A stretch of DNA of 64,000 bases, from the NCBI RefSeq assembly GCF_024363565.1, contig NZ_JAJEKE010000005.1, forward strand, positions 62,001 to 126,000. Reading direction: 5' to 3'. Made by a program: the position numbers and the translations under genes. Numbering within the stretch: position 1 is the first letter of the stretch; each line of letters opens with the position of its first letter. The stretch is from Lutispora saccharofermentans. Lineage in GTDB: Bacteria; Bacillota; Clostridia; Lutisporales; Lutisporaceae. Shown here piece after piece: positions 55,155 to 63,381 of this stretch. The notes under the pieces were generated by a model. It worked only from the letters and a program-made list of their open reading frames with translations, had not been told where the DNA came from and ran no database searches.

Positions 55155-56342
55155 TCACCGGTTCACATCAAGAACAAACTGAGCAAATAAAGCCGTTCCA
55201 TAAGGGAGCACTTCTTCGGGGAAAACAAAACAATCGTTATGAAAAATTGGAATGCTCCTGTCAGAATAGCTTATTCCCAATCGTGCAAAAACTCCTGCCG
55301 GTACGACCTCAAGATACTTGGCAAAATCCTCGGACCCCATCGCCGGAATTTCTATGTCTTTGACCTTCATTGGTCCGACGATTTTTTCTGCGCTTTTGCG
55401 GACAATTTCCGTAACTTTCGGCGAATTGACCAGAGGGGGAACTCCATAATAATAATCCAATTCAGCTCTGCACTTGTATGTTGAAGCAACACCCTGGATA
55501 ACATCATAGATCCGCTTTTCCATAGTGTTTCTTGTATGCTTGTTCTGACATCTGACAGTTCCTGAGAACTCAACTGTTTCCGGAATAATGTTCTTCGCTG
55601 TGCCTCCATGAATTTCGCAAATTGAAATTACCACGCTGTCTAAAGCATCGATCTGTCTGGTGATGATGCTTTGAATGGCCATTGCAGAATTTGAAGCCGC
55701 CAGAATAGGATCACAGCCGATGCTGTGGGGGTATGCTCCGTGACCGCTCACTCCTGTAATCTTAACCGTGAATAAATCAGAGGAAGCCATGTACATTCCT
55801 TCTCGCAGCGCTATCTCCCCAACCTTGTGAGAAGAATCTCCGTGAAGCCCTAAAATATAATCTACTGCAGGATTTTCCAGGACCCCATTATTTATCATGT
55901 ATTCCGAACCGTTGAAGCTTTCTTCAGCCGGCTGAAATATGAGCTTCACTGTTCCTGAAAAATGTTCTCTCAGGGACATCAGCAATTTTGCTGCCCCCAG
56001 CAGCATAGCAGTGTGACAATCATGCCCACAAGCATGCATGACTCCAGGGACAATAGACCTATCTGCTACATCCGTCATCTCCTGGATCGGCAGGGCATCC
56101 ATGTCTGCACGAAGGGCTGTCACAACGCCCTTCCCCTTTTTTTGCCCCTTTATGATTCCCACTGCACCTACCTCTAGATTGAGGGGTGCAATTTCCACGC
56201 CCATATTATTCAATTCAGACTTCACAAATGCTGTCGTGGCGAACTCTTGCATTTCTAACTCAGGTTCTCTGTGAATCCTGCGCTTTGCCTGAACAATATA
56301 CTCTTTCAAGTCCAGCGACTTTTGAAGAACTTCTGAAGCCAA
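55155..56342 (-). CDS. M20 family amidohydrolase
   Basis: Product of 395 aa of the AbgA/AbgB/hippurate hydrolase-like M20D group. Motifs are RRIHREPELEMQEF at the N-terminus, VMHACGHDCHTAMLLGAAK (metal-binding Cys/His), IFQPAEESFNGSE, LHGDSSHKVGEIALREG and AMGSEDFAKY near the end. The TTG at 56342 has GGAGG eight bases upstream; the GTG three codons earlier overlaps that site. It is last in the GntR-AbgT-SDR-M28-reductase-M20 cluster. With an AbgT transporter it may hydrolyse an imported N-acyl or p-aminobenzoyl-type amino acid. Confidence 0.85.
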   Translation of the reverse strand: MASEVLQKSLDLKEYIVQAKRRIHREPELEMQEFATTAFVKSELNNMGVEIAPLNLEVGAVGIIKGQKKGKGVVTALRADMDALPIQEMTDVADRSIVPGVMHACGHDCHTAMLLGAAKLLMSLREHFSGTVKLIFQPAEESFNGSEYMINNGVLENPAVDYILGLHGDSSHKVGEIALREGMYMASSDLFTVKITGVSGHGAYPHSIGCDPILAASNSAMAIQSIITRQIDALDSVVISICEIHGGTAKNIIPETVEFSGTVRCQNKHTRNTMEKRIYDVIQGVASTYKCRAELDYYYGVPPLVNSPKVTEIVRKSAEKIVGPMKVKDIEIPAMGSEDFAKYLEVVPAGVFARLGISYSDRSIPIFHNDCFVFPEEVLPYGTALFAQFVLDVNR

Positions 56343-56356
56343 GCAGGACACCTCCT

Positions 56357-57373
56357 CTAAGTCAGATTTTTCAAACCTAAATTTTTTTTCAACTCAAATA
56401 CATTTTCGATACCCATGCTTCTATGCCCTTTTTCTATCTCATGAACGAGCTCCACCATTCTTTTATTGCATGGCAGGGAGAGTCCAAGCTCTTCACCCTT
56501 TATTACAGTATGCCCCACAGTACCGTCGATTTCCGATGACCTTTTACGTATTGCAAGGTCTCTATATAGTCCGGTTCGATTTTTAAGCATATACCTATAA
56601 TGGTCGGCTGTTTTTTTAAGGGCATCCCCGTAACGTTTTTGCCTGTAAAGTCCGGGATCAAAATCATCGAAGGCCTCCAGCTCCACTCCGAGAGCCTCCG
56701 GAACTTGCATTGCTTCAAGAGCAAGAGCTGTGTATACGTCTTGAGTATCAGGATACTCAAGCCCTTCAGTGATGCTCAGGGGCGTCATGCCTGTAGCGAA
56801 CATTACGCTGATGTTGATTTGCTTGCTCCAGAGATATCCCATGATATTATTTGTAACTTGAGCAGAAAGAAAGGCTTGAAGATCCTTCTGAAGTGTCAGC
56901 AGCCTCGGACTCAAAATTCCATTCAATTCACCTATGATGAAGTTGCTCTTCCCGCCGAACTTGATCCGTCCCGGGCTTATATAATCTGCTGCCCAGTTGA
57001 CAAAAGCACCAATTGTCCGGTCAGCGCCTACGTATTCCGCAATAGTATATTCATTGATACCGTTTTGGAGGCTGACTACAAATCCGTCATCGGCTAAAAG
57101 CGGCGCTATGGTTTCCATGGCCATAGCAGTATGCTGTGATTTTACCGCTAAAAAAACCACATCCAATGGACCCTTTAGTTCCGATGGAAGCACCGCGGCG
57201 GCGGATACAGTAAACTCCCCGTCAATGCCTTCAATAGTCAGCCCATTGCGATTTATAGCATCAACATGCTCCTTTGCCTGGTCAACAAAAAGAACATCAA
57301 ACCCTGAGCGGGCAAGGTAAGCACCCATAGAGCCCCCTATAGCTCCGGCCCCGAAAATAACGTTGTGTTTCAT
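56357..57373 (-). CDS. Ketopantoate reductase (PanE/ApbA) family protein
   Basis: NADPH-dependent 2-oxoacid reductase fold, 338 aa. The N-terminal Rossmann motif is IFGAGAIGGSMGAYLARSG. The catalytic lysine region is YLWSKQINISVMFATGM and the C-terminal helical domain carries GLYRDLAIRKRSSEIDGTVG (Ser-Glu-Ile-Asp signature). Canonical PanE makes pantoate, but members in catabolic operons reduce other 2-oxo acids. Here the gene overlaps the M28 gene by four bases (ATGA), so it is part of the AbgT operon rather than CoA synthesis. The product name should therefore be taken as family only. Confidence 0.82.
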   Translation of the reverse strand: MKHNVIFGAGAIGGSMGAYLARSGFDVLFVDQAKEHVDAINRNGLTIEGIDGEFTVSAAAVLPSELKGPLDVVFLAVKSQHTAMAMETIAPLLADDGFVVSLQNGINEYTIAEYVGADRTIGAFVNWAADYISPGRIKFGGKSNFIIGELNGILSPRLLTLQKDLQAFLSAQVTNNIMGYLWSKQINISVMFATGMTPLSITEGLEYPDTQDVYTALALEAMQVPEALGVELEAFDDFDPGLYRQKRYGDALKKTADHYRYMLKNRTGLYRDLAIRKRSSEIDGTVGHTVIKGEELGLSLPCNKRMVELVHEIEKGHRSMGIENVFELKKNLGLKNLT

Positions 57374-59097
57374 GATATATTACTCCTATTATCCTGCCAA
57401 TTTTTAATCAAGTCTATAGTCTCTTTGAGATAGTGGTAAATTCGGTTTCTTTCCCGTACAAGCTGGCGCTCTAAGGCTTTAAACTCTATACTGTTATGGT
57501 CCATAGCAGAAAGCTTTTCCAGGCCGGTTAACCCCGGAAAAGGCTTGGCTGACAATGCAAGATCCGCTTCAAAGGGGCTTTTGCGGCAATAATGGACCGG
57601 AATTATGATCCTGTTCAAGGACATAATGCAGTCATTGAGGTTTGAAGCATTCACTTTATCAGCCTCAGAGAGCTTCTCCATTTCGTTTACTCGAGAGATC
57701 TCATTATCAAGGTCATGGAACATCCGGTTTAATACCATAGCTTTTTCCTTCAGAGGGGATAAATCAAAAGCTTGACCGGCTGTCTTCTGCCAATCATCCA
57801 GATTGGCCAATATTTCTTGACCCATGTCAGTAAAGAAAAATGGCAAAACAGGCTGACTGATAAAACGCCAAATCGAAGCCAGATATATCTTGGTATCCAG
57901 GGTCAATTCCTCTTTCCCGACATACTCAAATTTATCCTCTGTTGTATGCCAATACCATGGCAGTCCGGGGACAAAAGTGTCTTTCCCCTGAGCAGATTCC
58001 GGTTGAAGTGAAAGGATCTGAAAGAGAGAAGGAACCCCGTGGCCCCAAAACGACTGATCGCCGTTTCGCTGGATTCTTGAGTAGCGCGGCTCTTGCCCGG
58101 TCATCTCCTTTATTACTTCAAATCCAAGGCGGAAGCATTGAGCAGATGAATCAACGGAGCGATAGCTGGTTGACCCTGCAGCTCCGATAGCATCTATATT
58201 AACGTTCAAAACAGCATTTTCGTGAATATCCTCCCAGTTGTGATCAGCATACCAGTTGCTTCCGCTGTAACGCCCATTGCTGTGCCCTGACCACCATACA
58301 AAGCGTACATTGATATTAATCAGATCTCTATAATCCTTTAAAACTCTGGCTATCTCCAATATGGCCGCATTTGCCGTCGCATTGTCAGTTGCGCCCTTAT
58401 GCCAAGAATCCACATGTCCGTTAAACAAAACATATCGGTTTGTAGGGGCAGCGGCTTTTAAATTCGCTATGCAAAGAGGCACTTGACGAAAGTCTGTGTG
58501 AACCTCAGATTCGATCGTAACTTCTTTGGAACCGTTTTCAAGATAATTTAATAATAACTCTCCGTTCTTTTTGGTTACAGATACGACGGGTATCTTCCCC
58601 AATAAGTCTATAGACTCGGGAACAGGCATGCCCCAGATCGGGCTGATTGCCATGTTGTGCGGGTAATCTCCGCCGTTTATAAATATGAGCCCTACAGCAC
58701 CCATGCGTTCCAGATCATAGCAAGCCCCAGGAGAGGCCAAGCCTTTGAGCACTGCAATCTTGCCTTTGACATCCATGCATTCGGGATAAAAGACTGCTTT
58801 TTCTTTCAATCCTCCCGGTTTAGCAGAAGCTGCGTAGCTTTGGGTAATGCAGGGCACCTTGCGCCCATCACCCAATGTAATTTCAGCAGATATGGGAAGA
58901 CTGATAAGATTCTCAATAGACTTGATCTGAACATCCAATCCATAGCCTGTCATCACTTCTTCAAAGTATTTCGCTGCCTGCCATTCCCCGTCGCTGCCGG
59001 ACTCTCTATCAAATGATGAAATATATTCAGTATGCTTCATCAAGAGATTGGGATTAACGTCGGCGAGCAGCTTGGATTCCATCCCTTTAACTTTCAT
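57370..59097 (-). CDS. M28-family peptidase homologue with altered catalytic motif
   Basis: Product of 575 aa, with no signal peptide. It has a PA-like insert (about 75-205) and an M28 zinc-peptidase core. Metal ligands look present: HVDSWHKGATDNATA (His228, Asp238) and HTTEDKFEYV (late His). The usual catalytic Glu-Glu of the motif (F-x-x-W-x-x-EE-x-x-x-x-GS) is replaced: the stretch reads WWSGHSNGRYSGS at 268-280, with Gly271-His272. This form may use another metal set or may not be a peptidase. The C-terminal helical part resembles that of PSMA-like proteins. It is translationally coupled to the next gene. Confidence 0.75.
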   Translation of the reverse strand: MKVKGMESKLLADVNPNLLMKHTEYISSFDRESGSDGEWQAAKYFEEVMTGYGLDVQIKSIENLISLPISAEITLGDGRKVPCITQSYAASAKPGGLKEKAVFYPECMDVKGKIAVLKGLASPGACYDLERMGAVGLIFINGGDYPHNMAISPIWGMPVPESIDLLGKIPVVSVTKKNGELLLNYLENGSKEVTIESEVHTDFRQVPLCIANLKAAAPTNRYVLFNGHVDSWHKGATDNATANAAILEIARVLKDYRDLININVRFVWWSGHSNGRYSGSNWYADHNWEDIHENAVLNVNIDAIGAAGSTSYRSVDSSAQCFRLGFEVIKEMTGQEPRYSRIQRNGDQSFWGHGVPSLFQILSLQPESAQGKDTFVPGLPWYWHTTEDKFEYVGKEELTLDTKIYLASIWRFISQPVLPFFFTDMGQEILANLDDWQKTAGQAFDLSPLKEKAMVLNRMFHDLDNEISRVNEMEKLSEADKVNASNLNDCIMSLNRIIIPVHYCRKSPFEADLALSAKPFPGLTGLEKLSAMDHNSIEFKALERQLVRERNRIYHYLKETIDLIKNWQDNRSNIS

Positions 59098-59135
59098 TTG
59101 AAAACCTCCTTTTTAGTAGCTTCTAAAAATAGTGA

Positions 59136-59921
59136 TCAATATTCATAGGGGACTCGTCCGGCAGATTCACCGCCGTCTATACGGAAATCGCTGCCTGTGA
59201 TCCATCCGGCGCAATCTGACGCCAAGTAGCAGACCATGTTGGAAATGTCGCTGGGCTTACCAGGCTTTCGCAGCAATATGCGAGGGAGTATGTCCCTTTT
59301 TACAGCAAGCAAATCCCCATCATCAAAACGCCCTACATCTACAAAACCTACGGATATTGAGTTGACGTTTATTCCCATAGGCGCCAGATCAAGAGCGGCA
59401 GCTTTGGTCAGCATAAGCAGTCCTCCCTTGGAAGCGCAGTAATGGGCATGATTTGTTCTTCCGCTGTGGCCTGCACCTGAGCTAATATTTATTATGCGGC
59501 CTTTTATACCGGAAGATGCCATAGCCTTACCTGCCTCCCTGCACATATAAAATGCGCCCTTAAGATTTGTATCTATAGTTCTATCAATTATTTCGTCAGT
59601 CACCTCTGTGATATTACCATACTCCTTATAATAGCCCGCGTTGTTAACTAAAATATCCGCAGGACGACCGAAGTAGTCCAGAGCTTCCTTGACCATCCTT
59701 TTTACCGCTTTGGAGCATGCAATGTTTCCATGCACTACAACAGCTTTTCGCCCCATCTGCTTTATATCCTCAGCGATCTTCTCCGCTTCAGCAATCGAAT
59801 TATTCACCGCAAGAGCCACATCAGCACCGCATTGGGCCAGATCAGTGCATATTTGCTTTCCAAGCCCTCCTGCGGCACCGGTCACTAAAGCAAGCCTATT
59901 TGTTAGATCTATTTTTATCAT
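59136..59921 (-). CDS. Short-chain dehydrogenase/reductase
   Basis: Classical SDR of 261 aa. The cofactor motif is VTGAAGGLGKQI, followed by NNAGYYKE. The catalytic Ser-Tyr-Lys is in INISSGAGHSGRTNHAHYCASKGG, and the C-terminus has the family's GSDFRIDGGESAGRVP. It resembles 3-oxoacyl-ACP reductase-like or sugar/alcohol dehydrogenases. It lies 38 bp upstream of the M28-like gene and downstream of the AbgT transporter. It probably oxidises or reduces an intermediate of the imported compound. Confidence 0.88.
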   Translation of the reverse strand: MIKIDLTNRLALVTGAAGGLGKQICTDLAQCGADVALAVNNSIAEAEKIAEDIKQMGRKAVVVHGNIACSKAVKRMVKEALDYFGRPADILVNNAGYYKEYGNITEVTDEIIDRTIDTNLKGAFYMCREAGKAMASSGIKGRIINISSGAGHSGRTNHAHYCASKGGLLMLTKAAALDLAPMGINVNSISVGFVDVGRFDDGDLLAVKRDILPRILLRKPGKPSDISNMVCYLASDCAGWITGSDFRIDGGESAGRVPYEY

Positions 59922-60036
59922 AATTTTGTTTCTCCTCTCTTATTGCAGGATCTCTTCAACGAAGAGCTTCTATATAACCATTTTAATCCTATGAATATGT
60001 TATATAAGTTGCAATAAATACGTTACATAGCTTTTA

Positions 60037-60198
60037 TATTGACTGATAACGATTGCGAGAGCTCCGGGACTAAGACTTTGTAAGCTTGCATAGGGTTGCG
60101 TCAAAACTCGCTTTGGCTCAAACAGTTGACGCAACTTTTCCTATACTTCGCTAACAAACTCTAAGTCCCTTCACGATGCACTCTTTTATCAGTTAATA
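60037..60198. repeat. 162-bp nested palindromic repeat between the SDR and AbgT genes
   Basis: Three nested arm pairs are visible. TATTGACTGATAA / TTATCAGTTAATA lies at the ends (60037-60049 / 60186-60198). GGGACTAAGA...GCATAGG / CCTATACTTC...CTAAGTCCC is in the middle, and a perfect GTTGCGTCAA / TTGACGCAAC at the core (60095-60104 / 60126-60135). The whole forms a long imperfect hairpin. There is no ORF. It is typical of a mobile palindromic intergenic element rather than a terminator. The rest of the 307-bp gap has no gene. Confidence 0.6.
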
Positions 60199-60228
60199 TA
60201 AGCTTACTGCTGTAAAATATTTAATGCG

Positions 60229-61833
60229 TTATATATAGTTTATGAAAATATTAGCTCCAGGGCCCAATGGCAAATCAAAATAGTAAAAGATTGCAACCAG
60301 GATATAGAAAGCGATTAAAAATGCTACGGTAAAGGGCAGGCACAAAGATATCAATGAACCTATACCTGCTTTATCTGTTTTTCGCACTTTATAAGATTCC
60401 AGCAATCCCAGTGCAATAGGAACATTCAGCTCTACAGGAGAAATAATGTTGCCGCTGGAATCCCCTATGCGGTACAAAATTTGAGCCATGGCCGGGCTGA
60501 TATTAAGCATTGCCAGCATAGGCACTAAAAAAGGTGCAAACATGACCCATTTACCACTATTGCTTGTGATAAACATATTCATAAACAAAGTGAATAAAGT
60601 TACCAGGAAGAAAAGCGGCATACCGGAAATATTCATCGATTTCAGCATCTCTGCACCGTTTACAGCCATAACGGTAGCCATTTTGCTATCGCTGAAGAGC
60701 TGTACAAACACAGATGCGGGCAAAGCCACTACCATGAAAGTGATCGCTGCATCTAAAGACCCTTGCATAATATCAGGTATATCAGATAATTTTTTGATCG
60801 CACCGGTACCTTTCCCATAAGCAATACCAATAGCGAAAAACAGGAAAAATAATATTGTGACAATCTGCTGCAACAAGGGCGAATTAGGAATAAAACCACC
60901 TTCGGCATTGCGGAGGATTCCACCCTTAGGTAAGGTCATAATAAGGAGGATTGCAAAAAATATGAGTGTGACCACTCCTGCAAATTTAAGACCCCTGACC
61001 TCTTCAGAAGTGATTTTATGCTTGTCCAACTCGCTTCTATCTGTTTTCAATTGTGTACTATCATCTGAGAGATAGGGGATCAGAAACTTTTTGGCTACGA
61101 AAACAGTGGCCAGAGTGATTACTATTGTCGATGCAAAAATGAAGTAATAATTTATCAGAGGATGGCTTGGAGCGTTAATCCCATTAGTTTGAACAACTTG
61201 AGTAGTTATAGCGGACAGCATCGTATCCACACTGGTAACGCTGAAATTGGCCGTGAAACCGCCATTAGCAGAAGCATAGCCTATTATGATTCCAATCCAT
61301 GGGTGCATTCCAATCGCCTTGAACATTGCTGCCCCAATCATCATAGAAAAAACAACTCCGGCACCAAAGCCTATGCTCGAATTAACTCCGACTAATGCAA
61401 GAATGAAAACTAAAGTAGATATTGGTGCGCCTACAACCATTTTTCTCATCAATGCAGAGAAAAACCCGACCTTTTCAGCAAAGCCTACAGACATAACCAT
61501 CAATATGAGCTGGCCAAGAGGTGCAAAATTTACATAGGTCGTTGTCAGCGACCCCATATATTTATTAAAGGTTTCCGCAGTCATAAGGTTTTGTACGGCA
61601 ACTTCCTGCTGGACCAGTGCACCGTCCGATCCCAGCGCTGTGGCCATAACAGATACCCCCATAGACGAAAATATTTTGGATAATATGAGAACTACAAAAA
61701 TTAATATGGTGAATAACCAGAAAGGGTGAGGAAGCTTGTTTCCAACTTTTTCAATAGCATGAGTGATCTTTTCAATTCTGCTCTTTTTTTCTTTTGGATT
61801 ATTATTTGTGCAGTTTAGTTTGTTCTCTTCCAT
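60229..61833 (-). CDS. AbgT-family transporter
   Basis: Membrane protein of 534 aa with about twelve helices, the length of p-aminobenzoyl-glutamate transporters. Family marks are LPHPFWLFTILIFVVLILSKIFS at the N-terminus, GVNSSIGFGAGVVFSMMIGAAMFKAIGMHPWIGIIIGYASANGGF, and FMNMFITSNSGKWVMFAPFLVPM with a late RIGDSSGNIISP. Members import aminobenzoyl-glutamate or export sulfa drugs. It starts at ATG 61833 with AAGGAGG. It heads an operon with an SDR, M28-like and M20 enzymes, so uptake of an N-acyl amino acid or dipeptide is the likely role. Confidence 0.88.
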   Translation of the reverse strand: MEENKLNCTNNNPKEKKSRIEKITHAIEKVGNKLPHPFWLFTILIFVVLILSKIFSSMGVSVMATALGSDGALVQQEVAVQNLMTAETFNKYMGSLTTTYVNFAPLGQLILMVMSVGFAEKVGFFSALMRKMVVGAPISTLVFILALVGVNSSIGFGAGVVFSMMIGAAMFKAIGMHPWIGIIIGYASANGGFTANFSVTSVDTMLSAITTQVVQTNGINAPSHPLINYYFIFASTIVITLATVFVAKKFLIPYLSDDSTQLKTDRSELDKHKITSEEVRGLKFAGVVTLIFFAILLIMTLPKGGILRNAEGGFIPNSPLLQQIVTILFFLFFAIGIAYGKGTGAIKKLSDIPDIMQGSLDAAITFMVVALPASVFVQLFSDSKMATVMAVNGAEMLKSMNISGMPLFFLVTLFTLFMNMFITSNSGKWVMFAPFLVPMLAMLNISPAMAQILYRIGDSSGNIISPVELNVPIALGLLESYKVRKTDKAGIGSLISLCLPFTVAFLIAFYILVAIFYYFDLPLGPGANIFINYI

Positions 61834-61966
61834 TTTTATGCCTCCTTGTTGTTATTCTATATACGGACGATAACTATGTATTTTTTTTGAGAAGGTAAGA
61901 CATGTCTTTCTTTTTCAGCTTTCTCTAGTGGATGGTATAAAGGGGAGGAAAAGTTGAATTTGGTAA

Positions 61967-61995
61967 TTGTATACATTTTTAAAATGTGCTATAAT
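61967..61995 (+). promoter_or_regulatory. Plus-strand promoter in the AbgT-GntR gap
   Basis: TTGTAT (61967-61972), exactly 17 bp, TATAAT (61990-61995). A small dyad ACATTTT-T-AAAATGT lies between the boxes and could be an operator. Confidence 0.55.
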
Positions 61996-62001
61996 CAAAG
62001 A

Positions 62002-62088
62002 TACGCAATACCATCAGGTGTTGTCCTTAGAGGCTCGGTAATGCTGTCCAGGCGGTCCGGGCCTCTTTTATCAACCTGATTATTTTTT
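62002..62088 (+). ncRNA. Candidate plus-strand small RNA, about 87 nt
   Basis: Runs from the promoter at 61967-61995 to a terminator with outer arms ATCAGG-TG-TTG (62013-62023) / CAACCTGAT (62072-62080) followed by TATTTTTT. An inner stem AGAGGCTCGG / CCGGGCCTCT is enclosed. There is no ORF. It lies divergent from the AbgT operon and antisense to the region after the GntR gene. It is not a family I can name. The 305-bp gap (61834-62138) holds nothing else but an AAGACATGTCTT palindrome at 61898-61909. Confidence 0.5.
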
Positions 62089-62138
62089 AATATTGTTAAA
62101 TAACATCCGCACTTTATTAGCCCTTTGGCCTTTTAGTG

Positions 62139-62828
62139 CTAGCTTTCCGGAGAAGTGAAGCTCTCCTTCTGAAGCTTTCGGAACATCTCTTCGCGCAATC
62201 TCGCCAGATCTTTCCTTCTCAGGCATTGGATCACCACATCGTGAGATACGACACTATCCTTCAGCTGCCCCTCATGATGCAAGCATACTTCAAAGGAACA
62301 TCTTATCTGATAGGAAAGGTTCCTATGGATTTTCTGCGTCCAGAAACAGTGATCCTTCGCCAGGGAACATAAATACATATGGAACTCCATTTCCTTCTCG
62401 CAAAACTTGAACAACTTCTTATCTCCCAAATCAGGGTTATCCACTATCTCCTGCAAATCCCTGTTTAGCGATTCAAGATGATTTAATTCTTCGACGCTCG
62501 GGCCTCCCAGAGCTATAACCTTTTCAAGGACGCTATACTCCAGCAGAGTTCGAAGCTTAGTGATTTCCCAAAATCCTTCCTCGTGGTAGTCTGTTACAAA
62601 CCAGCCTTTATATTGGATAGAACTGATCAAGCCCTGCTCTTCCAATTCTTTTAAGGCTTCCCGTATTGGTGCCCTGCTGATGCCCAATGTACGGGACAAT
62701 TCTCTTTCATTTATCCGATCACCGGGGTGGAGCCCCCTGCTTTCAAAAATCTGTTCTCGGATATAATTAACAACAAATTCTTTTAAATTTCCTCTGATGT
62801 TGGGAGCATCACGGAACCCCTTTACCAT
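62139..62828 (-). CDS. GntR-family regulator, FadR/FCD subgroup
   Basis: Product of 229 aa. The N-terminal winged HTH (about 10-75) contains LSRTLGISRAPIREALKELEEQGLISSI. A helical FCD domain (about 85-215) has EMEFHMYLCSLA and VVSHDVVIQCL. ATG 62828 is the start, with GAGGAGG eight to ten bases upstream. The longer frame to 62867 would begin inside the operator. It lies upstream of the AbgT operon in the same direction and is probably its regulator. Confidence 0.88.
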   Translation of the reverse strand: MVKGFRDAPNIRGNLKEFVVNYIREQIFESRGLHPGDRINERELSRTLGISRAPIREALKELEEQGLISSIQYKGWFVTDYHEEGFWEITKLRTLLEYSVLEKVIALGGPSVEELNHLESLNRDLQEIVDNPDLGDKKLFKFCEKEMEFHMYLCSLAKDHCFWTQKIHRNLSYQIRCSFEVCLHHEGQLKDSVVSHDVVIQCLRRKDLARLREEMFRKLQKESFTSPES

Positions 62829-62847
62829 TTTTCTTTTCCTCCTCTTT

Positions 62848-62867
62848 GTGGACGACCGGTCGACCAC
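62848..62867 (-). promoter_or_regulatory. Operator for the GntR regulator at its own start site
   Basis: Near-perfect 20-bp palindrome GTGGwCGACCGGTCGwCCAC. It begins at about +2 of the promoter at 62876-62904, so binding would block transcription. This indicates autoregulation. Confidence 0.7.
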
Positions 62868-62875
62868 TTGTTTTA

Positions 62876-62904
62876 ACTATATATCTTTTAATGCCCTACG
62901 TCAA
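62876..62904 (-). promoter_or_regulatory. Promoter of the GntR gene
   Basis: On the minus strand TTGACG (62904-62899) and TATAGT (62881-62876) with a 17-bp spacer. Confidence 0.7.
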
Positions 62905-62947
62905 GTAGATGCTATATAAAATATCGATTAAATCTCTAAAAAGAAAA

Positions 62948-62969
62948 ACCCCTTGAATAAATCAAGGGT
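62948..62969 (-). terminator. Terminator of the small coiled-coil gene
   Basis: ACCCTTGA...TCAAGGGGT stem followed on the minus strand by TTTTCTTTTT. Confidence 0.8.
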
Positions 62970-62979
62970 AATGCCTAAT

Positions 62980-63300
62980 CTATACAGGTCTGCGCTTTAA
63001 AACAGTAATATCAACTTCGTGTCTGCCAATAATCTCCTTTATAGCATCAATACTTTCACTTATATTTTTTTGATAGCCTTGTATTTGTGATATATCCATA
63101 GCCATTTTATCATGCTCTGCTTTATTAACATCTGCCTTGTGCTCTAAGGCTTTCAATATTTGGTGATCCTCTTGCTGTCCGCTTTTCAACTCAGACACAT
63201 CCATTTTAAGCTCTGACACATCAGTCTTTAGCTCTGATATATCATTTCTCATCAGTTTTATTTCTTCAAGTATTTTGACTAATAAGGATTCATCCGCCAA
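62980..63300 (-). CDS. Small coiled-coil protein of unknown function
   Basis: Product of 106 aa. The TTG at 63300 is chosen because AGGAGG lies eight bases upstream and the earlier frame has no site and reads as cysteine-rich noise. A short N-terminal helix (DESLLVKILEEIKLMRND) is followed by three heptad repeats of the type VSELKxD and then more helix to HEVDITVLKRR. It has no membrane segment or known motif. This layout is common in small clostridial and phage-derived proteins. It follows the transporter gene at 63382 in the same direction. Confidence 0.7.
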   Translation of the reverse strand: MADESLLVKILEEIKLMRNDISELKTDVSELKMDVSELKSGQQEDHQILKALEHKADVNKAEHDKMAMDISQIQGYQKNISESIDAIKEIIGRHEVDITVLKRRPV

Positions 63301-63381
63301 TACAATCGCCTCCTGTTCATAAGATATCAAAGTTTTTGAGAAAAAGCAAGTATAGCAGCTAAAGAAACATCCCATTGTCAC

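Noticed and set aside
56357..57373. Pantothenate biosynthesis gene panE
   Set aside because: Fold fits, but the gene is coupled to a peptidase homologue in a catabolic operon; only the family is claimed.
62002..62088. Signal recognition particle RNA
   Set aside because: Length and GC-rich core are suggestive, but the conserved GGAAGG/AGCAGCC tetraloop region is absent.
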